A stretch of DNA of 64,000 nucleotides from CAVSIP01 sp963728075 (GTDB lineage: Bacteria; Actinomycetota; Actinomycetes; JAFAQI01; DASSKL01). The position numbers and the translations under genes are program-made. Every line of letters begins with the position of its first letter. The first letter of the stretch is position 1. The stretch covers positions 1 to 64,000 of the forward strand of contig CAVSIP010000005.1 in NCBI GenBank assembly GCA_963728075.1. The letters run 5' to 3'. Under the pieces are notes generated by a model, which searched no databases, was not told where the DNA came from, and saw only the letters and a list, made by a program, of their open reading frames with translations. This document shows positions 43,171-52,004 of the stretch, in pieces.

Positions 43171-44019
43171 TCAGCCGACGGCCGGACCGCCGTGCCAGAT
43201 CCAGGACAGCCCGATCGTGCCGGGGCCCGCGTGCGCCAGCAGCGCCACGCCGAAGCGGCCCACCAGGCCCACCTCGGGACCGGCCTCGGCCCGTACCCGC
43301 TCCAGCAGCGCGGCCGCGTCGTCGTCCGCGAGGGCGTGGCTGATGACGACCTCGCAGGTGGCGCCGTCGCGTGGACGGCCGGCCAGCCACGTGGCGACCA
43401 GGCGGTCCAGCGCGGCGGCGCGGCTGAACGCGGGCAGCAGCGGACGCACGCGTCCGGCGCGCAGCTCGAACACCGGCTGGACCCCGAAGCGCCGCCCCGC
43501 GCTGGCCGCGATCCCGGGCACCCGGCCGCCGGCGACCAGCCGGTCGAGCGAGGACAGCGTGCCCACCAGCCGCACCTGGTCGGCCGCTCGCTCCGCCGCG
43601 GCGGCGACCTCGTCCACCGAGCCCCCGGCCCGGGCCGCGCGCGCCGCGGCGAGCACCACCAACGCCTCCGCGCCCGCGGCCGTACCGCTGTCCACGACCC
43701 GGACGGGCACGTCGGCGAGCTCGCCGGCGAGCCGTGCGGCCTGGCCGCTGCCGGACAGCCGTGCCGCGACGCTCACCGCAACCGCACCGTCGGGCCCCGC
43801 GTGCTCCTGCACGGACTCCAGCCACGCCCCCGGCGACGGGGCCGACGTCGTCGCCAGCCCGCCGTCCAGCCGGGCCTCGAGCTCGGAGTCGGACAGCTCG
43901 CCGTCGGCGTACTGCCGGCCGCCGACGACCACGACCATGGGGACGACCGCCACGCCGAAGCGCGCCGCGGTGGCGGGCTCGAGCGCTGCGGTGCTGTCGC
44001 AGAGGACGGCAACGGTCAT
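43171..44019 (-). CDS. DegV family fatty-acid-binding protein
   Basis: The 282-residue protein starts TVAVLCDSTAALEP, followed by VVPMVVVVGG, TTSAPSPGAWLE, SVAARLSGSGQAAR and VDSGTAAGAEALVVL, matching the DegV/EDD fold. DegV proteins bind fatty acids and act with fatty acid kinase (FakA-FakB) in some bacteria; no kinase gene is visible here. ATG 44019 overlaps the MFS stop by 4 nt. Confidence 0.9.
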   Translation of the reverse strand: MTVAVLCDSTAALEPATAARFGVAVVPMVVVVGGRQYADGELSDSELEARLDGGLATTSAPSPGAWLESVQEHAGPDGAVAVSVAARLSGSGQAARLAGELADVPVRVVDSGTAAGAEALVVLAAARAARAGGSVDEVAAAAERAADQVRLVGTLSSLDRLVAGGRVPGIAASAGRRFGVQPVFELRAGRVRPLLPAFSRAAALDRLVATWLAGRPRDGATCEVVISHALADDDAAALLERVRAEAGPEVGLVGRFGVALLAHAGPGTIGLSWIWHGGPAVG

Positions 44020-45275
44020 GCGGGGTCCTGCGCCTCGACCACCGCGCGGGTCCGGTCCCGTACCAGTCCGGCCCCCAGCACGGTCACGGCACCGGCCCCG
44101 AGCAGCACCACCCGGGACGGCTCGAGCGTCCCCACGAGGGGCCACCGGACGTTCTGCACGAGGTCCGCAGCGACGCCGGCGGCAACGGCCGCGAGCGCGA
44201 GCCCGCCGCGGATGGTCACGTGGAACGCGGCGAACGCGAGGTCGCGGTCGGCGCCCTCGAGCCGGTCCTGGATGACCCGCATGCCGGTGACCAGGGTGGC
44301 GGCCGCCGCGGCGCCGAACAGCGACGCCCCGAGGAAGGCGAGGCCGATGTTGGCGGCGAGGCTCATGAACACCACTACGCCGCCGAGCAGGGCGACGCCG
44401 GCGCGCACGGTGTCGATCCGGTTGTGCCTGACCCGTTGCGCGATGAGCAGTCCGGCGACCGCGCCCACCCCGAACAGCGAGACCAGCACCCCGAACTGCG
44501 CACCCGTGGCGTGCAGGACCCGCTCGACGAACTGCACCCCGACGGAGAACAGGGCGCCCACCCCGAGCGCGACGGTCGCGCTGGCCGGGATGATCGCGGC
44601 CACGAGCGGCAGCCGCAGCGCCGCCGTGAACCCGCCGCCGGGTGCTCCCTGCGCACCCCGGCGGTCCGCCGCCGAGTCCAGCGCCCGCTCCGTGAGCACC
44701 TTCACGGCGGCGAACGAGGCGAGGTAGGTCGCACCGTCCACGGCGAACACGACGATGAACCGCATCTGCTCGCCACCGCCGAGCGCACCCGTGGCCCAGC
44801 TGAGCAGTCCGAACAGTCCCGCGCCCAGCGGGATCGTCGCGTACGAGGAGCCGAGCATGAGCCCGTCGGCGAGCGACAGGTTCTCCTCGCCGGCCAGGTC
44901 GGGCAGCGACGCGTCCCGTGCGGGCAGGAAGACCAGCCCGGCCAGCTCGATGAAGAAGGCCCACAGGTAGACCCACCACAGCTGCTGCACGAATGGGATC
45001 AGCACCACGACCGCAGCACGCAGCGCGTCGGTGGTCAGCATCACCTGGCGCCGCCCCCACACGTGGGCGACCCGGGCCGCCACCGGCCCGGCGAGGGCGG
45101 CCGGCAGCAGGCGCAGGACGAGGATGCCGCCGACGGCCGCCGTCGACCCGGTGAGGTCGAGCACCCACACCATCAGCGCGATGGTCGCCATCCAGTCGCC
45201 CAGCGCGGAGATCGTCTGCCCCACGAGCAGCCGGCGGAAACCGCGCCGGGCCAGCAGGGCGCGCAGTGCGCTCAC
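44016..45275 (-). CDS. MFS transporter
   Basis: The 419-residue protein has about 12 predicted membrane helices in two halves. It opens RGFRRLLVGQTISALGDWMATIAL, with an A-like motif HVWGRRQVMLTTD between helices 2 and 3. The sequence resembles MFS_3 (enterobactin exporter-like) efflux proteins. Substrate is unknown. GTG 45275 overlaps the plsY stop (GTGA). The cluster plsY-MFS-degV is tightly coupled, and the neighbours hint at lipid-related function only weakly. Confidence 0.88.
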   Translation of the reverse strand: MSALRALLARRGFRRLLVGQTISALGDWMATIALMVWVLDLTGSTAAVGGILVLRLLPAALAGPVAARVAHVWGRRQVMLTTDALRAAVVVLIPFVQQLWWVYLWAFFIELAGLVFLPARDASLPDLAGEENLSLADGLMLGSSYATIPLGAGLFGLLSWATGALGGGEQMRFIVVFAVDGATYLASFAAVKVLTERALDSAADRRGAQGAPGGGFTAALRLPLVAAIIPASATVALGVGALFSVGVQFVERVLHATGAQFGVLVSLFGVGAVAGLLIAQRVRHNRIDTVRAGVALLGGVVVFMSLAANIGLAFLGASLFGAAAAATLVTGMRVIQDRLEGADRDLAFAAFHVTIRGGLALAAVAAGVAADLVQNVRWPLVGTLEPSRVVLLGAGAVTVLGAGLVRDRTRAVVEAQDPA

Positions 45276-45898
45276 GCGGGGATCGCCTCGCGGCTGTCCC
45301 GGTCGTACAGAAACCGCCACAGGTAGACCTGCGAGCCCCCGCCCGGCCGGGCGTTGCCGGCCAGGCGCTTGGCGAACATGGGGACGAGCACCGCGCCGCC
45401 GCGCAGCAGCCCGACCCGCCCACGGCGCCGGTGCAGGACGACGGGCAGCGCGAGGTAGGAGGCCAGGGCTCCGATCGCGCTCTCCCCCGCAGCCTTCCCG
45501 GCGCAGATGCCGGCGACGAGCAGCGCCGAGCCCTCCGGCGCACCGTCGGTCAGCGCGCCGATCGCCGGGCCGATGCCCCGCCCACCGGCACCACCGAGCG
45601 CCATGGACCAGTTGTGGCCCGCCACCGCCGCACCCGGCGCAAGCAGGTGCCCCGCGGTCTGCGCACCGGCGATCCGCCGGGCCAGCGCGACGGCCAGGGC
45701 GCCCTTGCCGACGTCCAGCAGGCCGGCCAGGACCAGCGGGCCCAGGCCGGCGACCCGGTAGACGCCGGTGCCGGACACCGTGCCCGTGTCGACGTCGCGC
45801 AGGTCCACACCACGCAGCGCGCGGGCCACCAGCCACGAGCAGGGGACGGAGCCCACGGCGTACGCGCCGGCCAGCGCCGCGACGTCTGCTCCGCGCAT
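45272..45898 (-). CDS. PlsY-like glycerol-3-phosphate acyltransferase
   Basis: PlsY is an integral membrane enzyme that transfers acyl groups from acyl-phosphate to glycerol-3-phosphate, the first step of phospholipid synthesis. The 208-residue protein keeps the three family motifs in order: YAVGSVPCSWLVAR (motif 1), GHNWS (motif 2) and GGRGIGPAIG (motif 3, Arg in place of the usual Lys). It has several membrane helices. It is a divergent member, so a true PlsY role is not certain. The start is ATG 45898; GTG 45943 is less likely. Confidence 0.78.
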   Translation of the reverse strand: MRGADVAALAGAYAVGSVPCSWLVARALRGVDLRDVDTGTVSGTGVYRVAGLGPLVLAGLLDVGKGALAVALARRIAGAQTAGHLLAPGAAVAGHNWSMALGGAGGRGIGPAIGALTDGAPEGSALLVAGICAGKAAGESAIGALASYLALPVVLHRRRGRVGLLRGGAVLVPMFAKRLAGNARPGGGSQVYLWRFLYDRDSREAIPA

Positions 45899-45948
45899 GA
45901 CCGCCACGCTAACCGAGCGGCCGCCCCGACCGTGGGAACTCACGCGGG

Positions 45949-47046
45949 TCAGGACTCGGTGCCCGCCAGCTGTCCGCAGGCCCCGGCGATCTCCCGCCCC
46001 CGGGTGTCGCGCACGGTCGTCGTCACGCCCTGGGCCCGCAGCCGGCGGACGAACTCGCGCTGGGCCCGGGCGGTGCTCGCCGTCCAGCGGCTGCCCGGCG
46101 TGGGGTTGAGCGGGATGAGGTTCACGTGAGCCAGCCGTCCGCGCAGCAGCCGGCCCAGCGCCTCCGCGCGCTCCGGCTGGTCGTTGACGTCGCGGATGAG
46201 GGCGTACTCGATGGAGACCCGGCGCCCGGTCCGGTCGGCGTACCGCCAGGCCGCCTCGAGGGCCTCCGCGACCTTCCAGCGGGTGTTCACCGGTACGAGC
46301 GCGTCGCGCAGCTCGTCGTCAGGCGCGTGCAGGCTCAGCGCGAGCGTCACCTGCAGACCTTCGTCCGCCATCCGGTCGATCGCGGGAACCAGCCCGACGG
46401 TGGAGACGGTGACGTTCCGTTGCGCCAGGCCGAGGCCGTGCGGCGCCGGGTCGGTGAGCCGGCGGACCGCCGCCAGGACCGCGGGGTAGTTCGCGAGCGG
46501 CTCGCCCATGCCCATGAACACCACGTTGCTGACCCGCCCCGGGCCGCCGTCGATCTCCCCCCGGGCGAGCGCGCGGGCCCCGGCGACGACCTGCTCGACG
46601 ATCTCGGCGGTCGACAGGTTGCGGGTCAGACCCTGCTGGCCGGTGGCGCAGAACGGGCAGGCCATCCCGCAGCCTGCCTGGCTGGACACGCACATCGTGG
46701 TGCGGTCCGCGTAGCGCATGAGCACGGACTCGACGAGCGTGCCGTCGAAGGCCCGCCACAGCGTCTTGCGGGTGGCACCGCCGTCGCAGGTGACGTGCCG
46801 TACGGGTGTCAGCAGCGTGGGCAGCAACGCCGCGCCGAGGCGCTCCCGGGCGGCGGCGGGGACGTCCGTCATCTCCGCCGGGTCGTCCTGCAGCCGTGTG
46901 AAGTAGTGCCGAGCCAGCTGCTCGGCGCGGAACGCCGGCTCGCCGAGGTCGGTCACGGCCGTCCGCCGCTCGGCGGGCGCGAGGTCGGCCAGGTGCCGGG
47001 GCGGCCGGGCCCGCCGGCGGGGGGCGTCGAGCTGCAGCGTGGTCAT
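45949..47046 (-). CDS. rlmN: 23S rRNA/tRNA adenine-C2 methyltransferase
   Basis: RlmN is a radical-SAM enzyme that methylates A2503 of 23S rRNA and A37 of tRNAs. The 365-residue protein has the cluster motif C-GMA-C-PF-C (in SQAGCGMACPFCATGQQG), VVFMGMGEPLANY, LSLHAPDDELRD and a catalytic Cys near the C-terminus (AGACGQLAG). The start is ATG 47046, 37 nt after cdsA. Confidence 0.95.
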   Translation of the reverse strand: MTTLQLDAPRRRARPPRHLADLAPAERRTAVTDLGEPAFRAEQLARHYFTRLQDDPAEMTDVPAAARERLGAALLPTLLTPVRHVTCDGGATRKTLWRAFDGTLVESVLMRYADRTTMCVSSQAGCGMACPFCATGQQGLTRNLSTAEIVEQVVAGARALARGEIDGGPGRVSNVVFMGMGEPLANYPAVLAAVRRLTDPAPHGLGLAQRNVTVSTVGLVPAIDRMADEGLQVTLALSLHAPDDELRDALVPVNTRWKVAEALEAAWRYADRTGRRVSIEYALIRDVNDQPERAEALGRLLRGRLAHVNLIPLNPTPGSRWTASTARAQREFVRRLRAQGVTTTVRDTRGREIAGACGQLAGTES

Positions 47047-47083
47047 CGTGGGGTCAACGCCTCGCCAGCGCGCGGGCTTCCGC

Positions 47084-47947
47084 TCATGCCGGGACGAACG
47101 CGGAGAGCAGCAGCCAGGCCACCGGCGCGGTGAGCAGCAGGGAGTCGATCCGGTCCATCACACCCCCGTGACCGGGGAGCAGGTGGCCCATGTCCTTGAT
47201 GCCCAGGTCCCGCTTGACCATCGACTCGCCGAGGTCGCCGAGCATGGCGGTGCACACGACCGCGAGCCCGAAGGCCACCCCCTGCCAGCACTCCGCCGCC
47301 GAGCAGCCAGGGCAGGAAGCCCGCGCCTGCACCGGCACGCAGCACGGCCGAGCCCGCGAAGCCCTCCCAGGACTTCTTCGGGCTGATGCTCGGCGCCATC
47401 GGGTGACGGCCGAGCAGCACGCCGGCGGCGTAGCCGCCGACGTCCGAGCAGACCACCGTGGCGATGAACGCGGTGACCCGGCTGGGGGCCGTCGTCCGGG
47501 GCCAGCAGCAGCACGCAGAAGCCGGCGAGGAACGGCACGTAGACCGGCGTGAACAGCGCCGCGCCGACGTCGCGCAGCATGCCGTGCGCCCGCTCGGCGA
47601 GCTGCCACAGCACGACGGCGACAGCGGTGAGCAGCGTGGCGACGACCATCGCCTCGCTGCCGCCGACGTAGGCGAGCACCAGCAGGGCGGTCCCGCCGAC
47701 CGCGAGCGGCGCGAACGCGCACGTGCCGGTCCTGCGCCGCGAACGCCTGGGTCACCTCGCGGACGGCCAGCACGATGAAGAACACCACCACGCCGACGAA
47801 CGCCGGCTTGTACGCGTAGATGGTGACGAGCACGAGCCCACCGAGCCCCAGCCCGATGCCGATGGCAACCGGCAGGTTACGGCCGGCGCGGCCGTACCCG
47901 GGGTCCGGCCCGGCAGGCGGCGAGCCGGTCGGCGGCTGGTCGTGCAC
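47084..47947 (-). CDS. cdsA: Phosphatidate cytidylyltransferase (three frameshifts)
   Basis: CdsA makes CDP-diacylglycerol, the precursor used by PgsA. Start GTG 47947, 25 nt after frr. Membrane helices include NLPVAIGIGLGLGGLVLVTIY. Later segments SDVGGYAAGVLLGRHPMAPSISPKKSWEGFAGS, GDLGESMVKRDLGIKDMGHLLPGHGGVMDRIDS carry the CTP-transferase signature (SPKKSWEG... KD.G...PGHGG..DR.DS). They lie in three frames, with breaks near 47730, 47486 (extra C in a C-run) and 47303 (extra G). The whole protein, about 287 residues, is otherwise complete, so sequencing error is likely. Confidence 0.88.
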   Translation of the reverse strand: MHDQPPTGSPPAGPDPGYGRAGRNLPVAIGIGLGLGGLVLVTIYAYKPAFVGVVVFFIVLAVREVTQAFAAQDRHVRVRAARGRRDRPAGARLRRRQRGDGRRHAAHRCRRRAVAARRAGARHAARRRRGAVHAGLRAVPRRLLRAAAGPGRRPPAGSPRSSPRWSARTSAATPPACCSAVTRWRRASARRSPGRASRARPCCVPVQARASCPGCSAAECWQGVAFGLAVVCTAMLGDLGESMVKRDLGIKDMGHLLPGHGGVMDRIDSLLLTAPVAWLLLSAFVPA

Positions 47948-47971
47948 CGAGGCTCCGGCCGCGGGGGCTCG

Positions 47972-48528
47972 TCAGACCTCGAGCAGCTCGTCCTCCTTGT
48001 GCTTGAGCGCGTCGTCGACCTGCGCGACGTACTTGTGGGTGACGTCCTCGAGCTCCTTCTCGGCGCGGCGCACGTCGTCCTCGCCGGCCTCGCCGTCGCG
48101 GGCGAGCTGTCGAGGGTGTCCTTGGCGTGGCGGCGGATGTTGCGGATCGAGATGCGCCCCTCCTCGGCCTTGTGCCGGGCCACCTTGATCATGTCCTTGC
48201 GGCGCTCCTCGGTGAGCTGCGGGAACACCACGCGGATGATCTGGCCGTCGTTGGTCGGGTTGACGCCGAGGTCGCTGTCGCGGATCGCCTTCTCGATGGC
48301 GCTCATCGAGCCCTTGTCGTACGGCGTGAGCACCGCCAGCCGCGGCTCGGGCACGTGGAAGGAGGCGAGCTGGTTGACCGGCGTCGGGGCGCCGTAGTAG
48401 TCGACGATGATCTTGCTGAACATCTGCGGGGTCGCCCGGCCCGTGCGCAGGGTCGCGAGGTCTTCGCGGGTGACAGAGACCGCCTTGTCCATCTTCTCCT
48501 CGGCCTCGAGCATGGTCTCGTCGATCAC
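47972..48528 (-). CDS. frr: Ribosome recycling factor (one frameshift)
   Basis: RRF splits post-termination ribosomes together with EF-G. The first 144 codons (IDETMLEAEEKMDKAV, VDYYGAPTPVNQLASF, LTEERRKDMIKVARHKAEEGRISIRNIRR) are normal. After HAKDTLD the frame breaks at about 48108, where one base is missing. The remainder (ARDGEAGEDDVRRAEKELEDVTHKYV...DELLEV) continues in another frame to 47972. Total length matches the usual 185 residues. The gene is essential in bacteria, so an error is the likely cause. The start is GTG 48528. Confidence 0.9.
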
Positions 48529-48573
48529 GCCGTCTCCTCTGGTGTCGCGGTTGCGCTGCTGGCGGGCGCGGGC

Positions 48574-49345
48574 TCAGGCATCGGCGGGCGCCACGAGCGT
48601 CCCGATCTTCTCACCCCGGACCGCCCGCGCGATGTTGCCGTCCTCGAGCAGGCTGAAGACGACGATGGGCAGCCGGTTGTCCATGCAGAGGCTGAACGCG
48701 GTCGCGTCGGCGACCCGCAGGTTGCGGGCGAGCACCTCGCCGTACTCGAGCCGGTCGAACTTCACCGCGGCCGCGTTGCGGCGCGGGTCGTCGTCGTAGA
48801 CACCGTCCACGGCCTTGGCCATGAGCAGCACCTCGGCCCCGACCTCCAGCGCCCGCTGGGCAGCGACAGGTGTCGGTGGAGAAGAACGGCGCGCCGAGCC
48901 CGGCGCCGAAGATGACGACCCGGCCCTTCTCGAGGTGGCGGATCGCGCGGCGGGGGATGTACGGCTCGGCGACCTGGCCCATCGTGATCGCGGTCTGCAC
49001 CCGCGTCTCGATGCCCTGCTTCTCCAGGAAGTCCTGTAGGGCCAGGCAGTTCATGACCGTGCCCAGCATGCCCATGTAGTCGGCGCGGGCGCGGTCCATG
49101 CCCCGCTCGGAGAGCTCGGCGCCGCGGAAGAAGTTGCCGCCGCCGATGACGACGGCCATCTGGACGCCGGTGCGGACGACGTCGGCGATCTGGCGGGCGA
49201 CGTCGTTGACCACGTCCGGGTCGACGCCGACCCTGCCGCCGCCGAACATCTCGCCACCGAGCTTGAGCAGGACGCGGCCCCAGCGGCCGGGTGACTCACC
49301 CCCAGCAGCCGAGAAGGCCGCCCCCGTCCGGTCGATGTCGGTCAC
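48574..49345 (-). CDS. pyrH: Uridylate kinase (one frameshift)
   Basis: PyrH phosphorylates UMP to UDP. The first part has VLLKLGGEMFGGG, VIGGGNFFRGAEL, YMGMLGTVMNCLALQ, YIPRRAIRHLEKGRVVIFGAGLGAPFFSTDT. The frame breaks at about 48867 (one extra base after the TGT codon); then AAQRALEVGAEVLLMAKAVDGVYDDDPRR continues to the end. Corrected length is 256 residues, normal for actinobacteria. The start is GTG 49345, 47 nt after tsf. Confidence 0.9.
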
Positions 49346-49392
49346 GGTGGCGGCCTCCTGTCGTGGTTGCTGCGGTCAGGGGGAAGTCTTCC

Positions 49393-50214
49393 TCAGGACT
49401 CCCCGACCTCAAAGCGCGCGAAGCGCTTCACCGTGACACCGGCCTCGTCGAGCAGCGCCTTGACGGTCTTCTTGCTGTCGCGGACCGACGGCTGCTCGAG
49501 CAGCACGACCTCCTTGAAGAAGCCGTTGACCCGACCCTCGATGATCTTCGGCAGCGCCTGCTCCGGCTTGCCCTCCTCGCGAGCGGTCGCCTCGGCGATC
49601 CGGCGCTCGTTGTCGACGACGTCCTGCGGGACGTCGTCGCGGCTGACGTACTGCGCCCGCAGGCTCGCCACCTGCATGGCCGCGACACGCGCCGCCTCCG
49701 CGTCGTCGCCGTCGAACTCGACGAGCACACCGATCTGCGGTGGCAGGTCGCTGGCGCGACGGTGCATGTACGCCGCCACCTGGCCGTCGAAGACGACCAC
49801 GCGGCCGAGCACGAGCTTCTCGCCGATGACCGATGCCAGGCCGTCGACGGCCTCCTGAACGGTCTGGCCGGTGGACAGCTGCTGGCCGAGCAGGTCCTCG
49901 ACGCCGGCGGGCTTGGCCGACGCGGCGTGGGCGACGATGTCACCCGCGAGCTGCTGGAACTGCTCGTTCTTCGCGACGAAGTCCGTCTCGCAGTTCAGCT
50001 CGATCATCGCGCCCTCGGCGGCGGCGACCAGGCCGTTGGCGGCCGTACGGGTCGCGCCCCGCTTCTGGGCCTTGGCCGCCCCCTTGATGCGCAGGGTCTC
50101 GGTGGCCTTGTCGAAGTCGCCGTCGGCCTCCTCGAGGGCCCGCTTGGCGTCCATCATCCCGGCGCCGGTGACGTCGCGGAGCTTCTTCACATCCGCGGCA
50201 GTGATCTGAGCCAT
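49393..50214 (-). CDS. tsf: Elongation factor Ts
   Basis: EF-Ts is the guanine-nucleotide exchange factor of EF-Tu. The 273-residue protein has the UBA-like start (ITAADVKKLRDVTGAGMMDAKRAL), the TDFVAKNEQF motif of the core and the dimerisation domain. The length is typical for actinobacteria. The start is ATG 50214; it follows rpsB by 66 nt, the usual rpsB-tsf operon. Confidence 0.96.
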   Translation of the reverse strand: MAQITAADVKKLRDVTGAGMMDAKRALEEADGDFDKATETLRIKGAAKAQKRGATRTAANGLVAAAEGAMIELNCETDFVAKNEQFQQLAGDIVAHAASAKPAGVEDLLGQQLSTGQTVQEAVDGLASVIGEKLVLGRVVVFDGQVAAYMHRRASDLPPQIGVLVEFDGDDAEAARVAAMQVASLRAQYVSRDDVPQDVVDNERRIAEATAREEGKPEQALPKIIEGRVNGFFKEVVLLEQPSVRDSKKTVKALLDEAGVTVKRFARFEVGES

Positions 50215-50280
50215 GTTCGTCCGTTCTCGTGGTTCGTCCTGCCAGGGATCGCCTGGCGTCGTCCGTCCGCCCCGCGCCGG

Positions 50281-51167
50281 TCAGGCGCCGGGGGCGCCCT
50301 GCTCGTCCGTGGCCGGCTGCTGGGCCTCGGCGGCCGGGGTCTCGGCGGCCTGACCCTCGGGAGCCTGGGCCTCGGCGGCCGGCGCCTCGCCCTGGCCCTC
50401 GAGCAGCTCGCGCTCCCAGTCGGCGAGCGGCTCGTCCCCGGCGAGCTCGCCGGCCGGCGCCGCGGCCTCGCCGCCTCCGGCCCGCGCCATGAGCCCGTCC
50501 GCGACGGCGTCGGCGACCACGCGGGTGAGCAGGGTGACGCTGCGGATCGCGTCGTCGTTGCCCGGGATCGGGTAGTCGACCTCGTCGGGGTCGCAGTTCG
50601 TGTCGAGGATCGCGATGATCGGGATGCCCAGCTTGCGAGCCTCGCCGACGGCGATGTGCTCCTTCTTGGTGTCGACGATCCACACCGCACTGGGCAGCTT
50701 CTGCATGTCCCGGATGCCGCCGAGCGTGCGCTCGAGCTTGTCCTTCTCGCGGCGACAGGTGCAGCCGCTCCTTCTTGGTCATCGACGCGTTCTCACCGGT
50801 CTGCTCGGCGATCTCGAGCTCCTTGAGCCGCTGCAGCCGCTGGTAGACCGTCTGGAAGTTCGTGAGCATGCCGCCCAGCCAGCGCTGGTTGACGTACGGC
50901 ATCCCGACCCGGCGCGCCTGCTCGGCGACGGACTCCTGGGCCTGCTTCTTGGTGCCGACGAACAGCACCGTCGCCGCCGTGCGCCACGGTCTCCTTGACG
51001 AAGTCGTAGGCGCGGTCGATGTAGGACAGCGACTGCTGCAGGTCGATGATGTAGATGCCGTTGCGCTCGGTGAAGATGAAGCGCTTCATCTTGGGGTTCC
51101 ACCGCCGGGTCTGGTGCCCGAAGTGGACGCCGCTCTCGAGCAGCTGGCGCATCGTGACGACGGCCAT
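50281..51167 (-). CDS. rpsB: 30S ribosomal protein uS2 (two frameshifts)
   Basis: S2 binds the 30S neck late in assembly. Segments in order: VVTMRQLLESGVHFGHQTRRWNPKM, FVKETVAHGG, then after a break near 50977 (extra G) VLFVGTKKQAQESV, RVGMPYVNQRWLGGMLTNF, and after a break near 50752 (extra C in TCGCCGCGAG) the KLPSAVWIVDTKKEHIAVGEA region. The final roughly 70 residues are an acidic Ala/Glu/Pro-rich tail, longer than in E. coli but common in actinobacteria. An essential gene, so the breaks are most likely consensus errors. ATG 51167. Confidence 0.9.
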
Positions 51168-51184
51168 GAGGTCGTGCTCCTCCC

Positions 51185-51204
51185 GCGCACCGCTGCGGGT
51201 GCGC
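51185..51204 (-). promoter_or_regulatory. Hairpin directly before the rpsB ribosome-binding site
   Basis: GCGCACC (51185-51191) pairs with GGTGCGC (51198-51204) around a 6-nt loop. On the minus strand it ends just before the GGGAGGAG that precedes the rpsB ATG. S2 represses rpsB-tsf through its leader in other bacteria (established for E. coli); that this hairpin takes part is an inference. Confidence 0.4.
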
Positions 51205-51318
51205 CCTCGGTTGTGCGGCGAGCCGGTCGGCCGCCGCCCTGACGCCCCTCCCGCCGGGCGCCGCCCTCGCGGACGAGGGACCGAGGAGCCGGTGGGGTGG
51301 TGCGGGGCATGCGTAGTC

Positions 51319-51352
51319 GGTCCGGACAGGCCGGACCGCTGCGAACAGTGTA
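51319..51352 (-). promoter_or_regulatory. Candidate rpsB-tsf promoter and leader start
   Basis: A -10-like TACACT lies at 51352-51347 on the minus strand, about 180 nt upstream of rpsB. I see no good -35 at 17 nt. Just downstream, at the expected start of the transcript, GGTCCGG (51319-51325) pairs with CCGGACC (51331-51337). The region also separates rpsB from the divergent M23 gene. Confidence 0.4.
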
Positions 51353-51424
51353 GCCCGGCGCGCCGTCCACAGATCCCAGCCGGCCCGTCGCGCGCCCGGG
51401 GGCCGTGGGCGCAGGCTGCGCAGC

Positions 51425-52000
51425 GTGCTCACCCTGCTGCTCACCCTCGCCGCCGCCTGGGTCTCACCGCTGCCGGGCCCGCTCACCACCGACCGGCCGT
51501 TCGTCGCACCCGCGGGCCCGTACGGTCCCGGGCACCGCGGCGTCGACCTCCGGGCGCCGGCCGGCACCAGCGTCCGGTCCTCGGGCGACGGTGTCGTGGC
51601 CTACGCGGGCCGACTCGCCGGCCGCGGCGTGGTCACCGTCCGGCACGCGGGCGGTCTGCGGACCACCTACGAGCCGGTGCTCGCGCTGGTCGCCGCCGGC
51701 GACCGCGTGCACGCCGGCGACGTGCTCGGCACCCTCGAGCCGGACGGTCACTGCGCCCCGCGGGCGTGCCTGCACTGGGGCGCGCTGCGCGGGCAGACCT
51801 ACCTCGACCCGCTCACCCTGCTGCACCCGCAGGTGCGCCTGCTCCCGCTGGGCCGCGGTGCCGGCCTCGGCACGGCGACCCCCGACGCCGGGCCGGTGGC
51901 GGCCGGTGGCGCGCCGCACCGGCCGGCGGCGATCGCCACCGTCACCGGTGCGGCGGCCGTCGCGACCGGGCTGGCGATGGCGCTGGGCCGACGTTCCTGA
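51425..52000 (+). CDS. M23-family peptidase (LytM-like), exported
   Basis: The 191-residue protein starts at GTG 51425 with a short signal-like helix (LTLLLTLAAAWVSPLPG) and has a LytM domain: GPYGPGHRGVDLRAPAGTSV with HxxxD zinc ligands, SGDGVVAYAG, and CLHWGALRG where the usual HxH reads CLH. The C-terminus ends in a hydrophobic stretch (about 165-185). LytM proteins cut peptidoglycan cross-links or activate amidases; the altered motif leaves activity uncertain, though this variant is common for the gene beside rpsB. Divergent from rpsB. Confidence 0.85.
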   Translation: MLTLLLTLAAAWVSPLPGPLTTDRPFVAPAGPYGPGHRGVDLRAPAGTSVRSSGDGVVAYAGRLAGRGVVTVRHAGGLRTTYEPVLALVAAGDRVHAGDVLGTLEPDGHCAPRACLHWGALRGQTYLDPLTLLHPQVRLLPLGRGAGLGTATPDAGPVAAGGAPHRPAAIATVTGAAAVATGLAMALGRRS

Positions 52001-52004
52001 CCGC

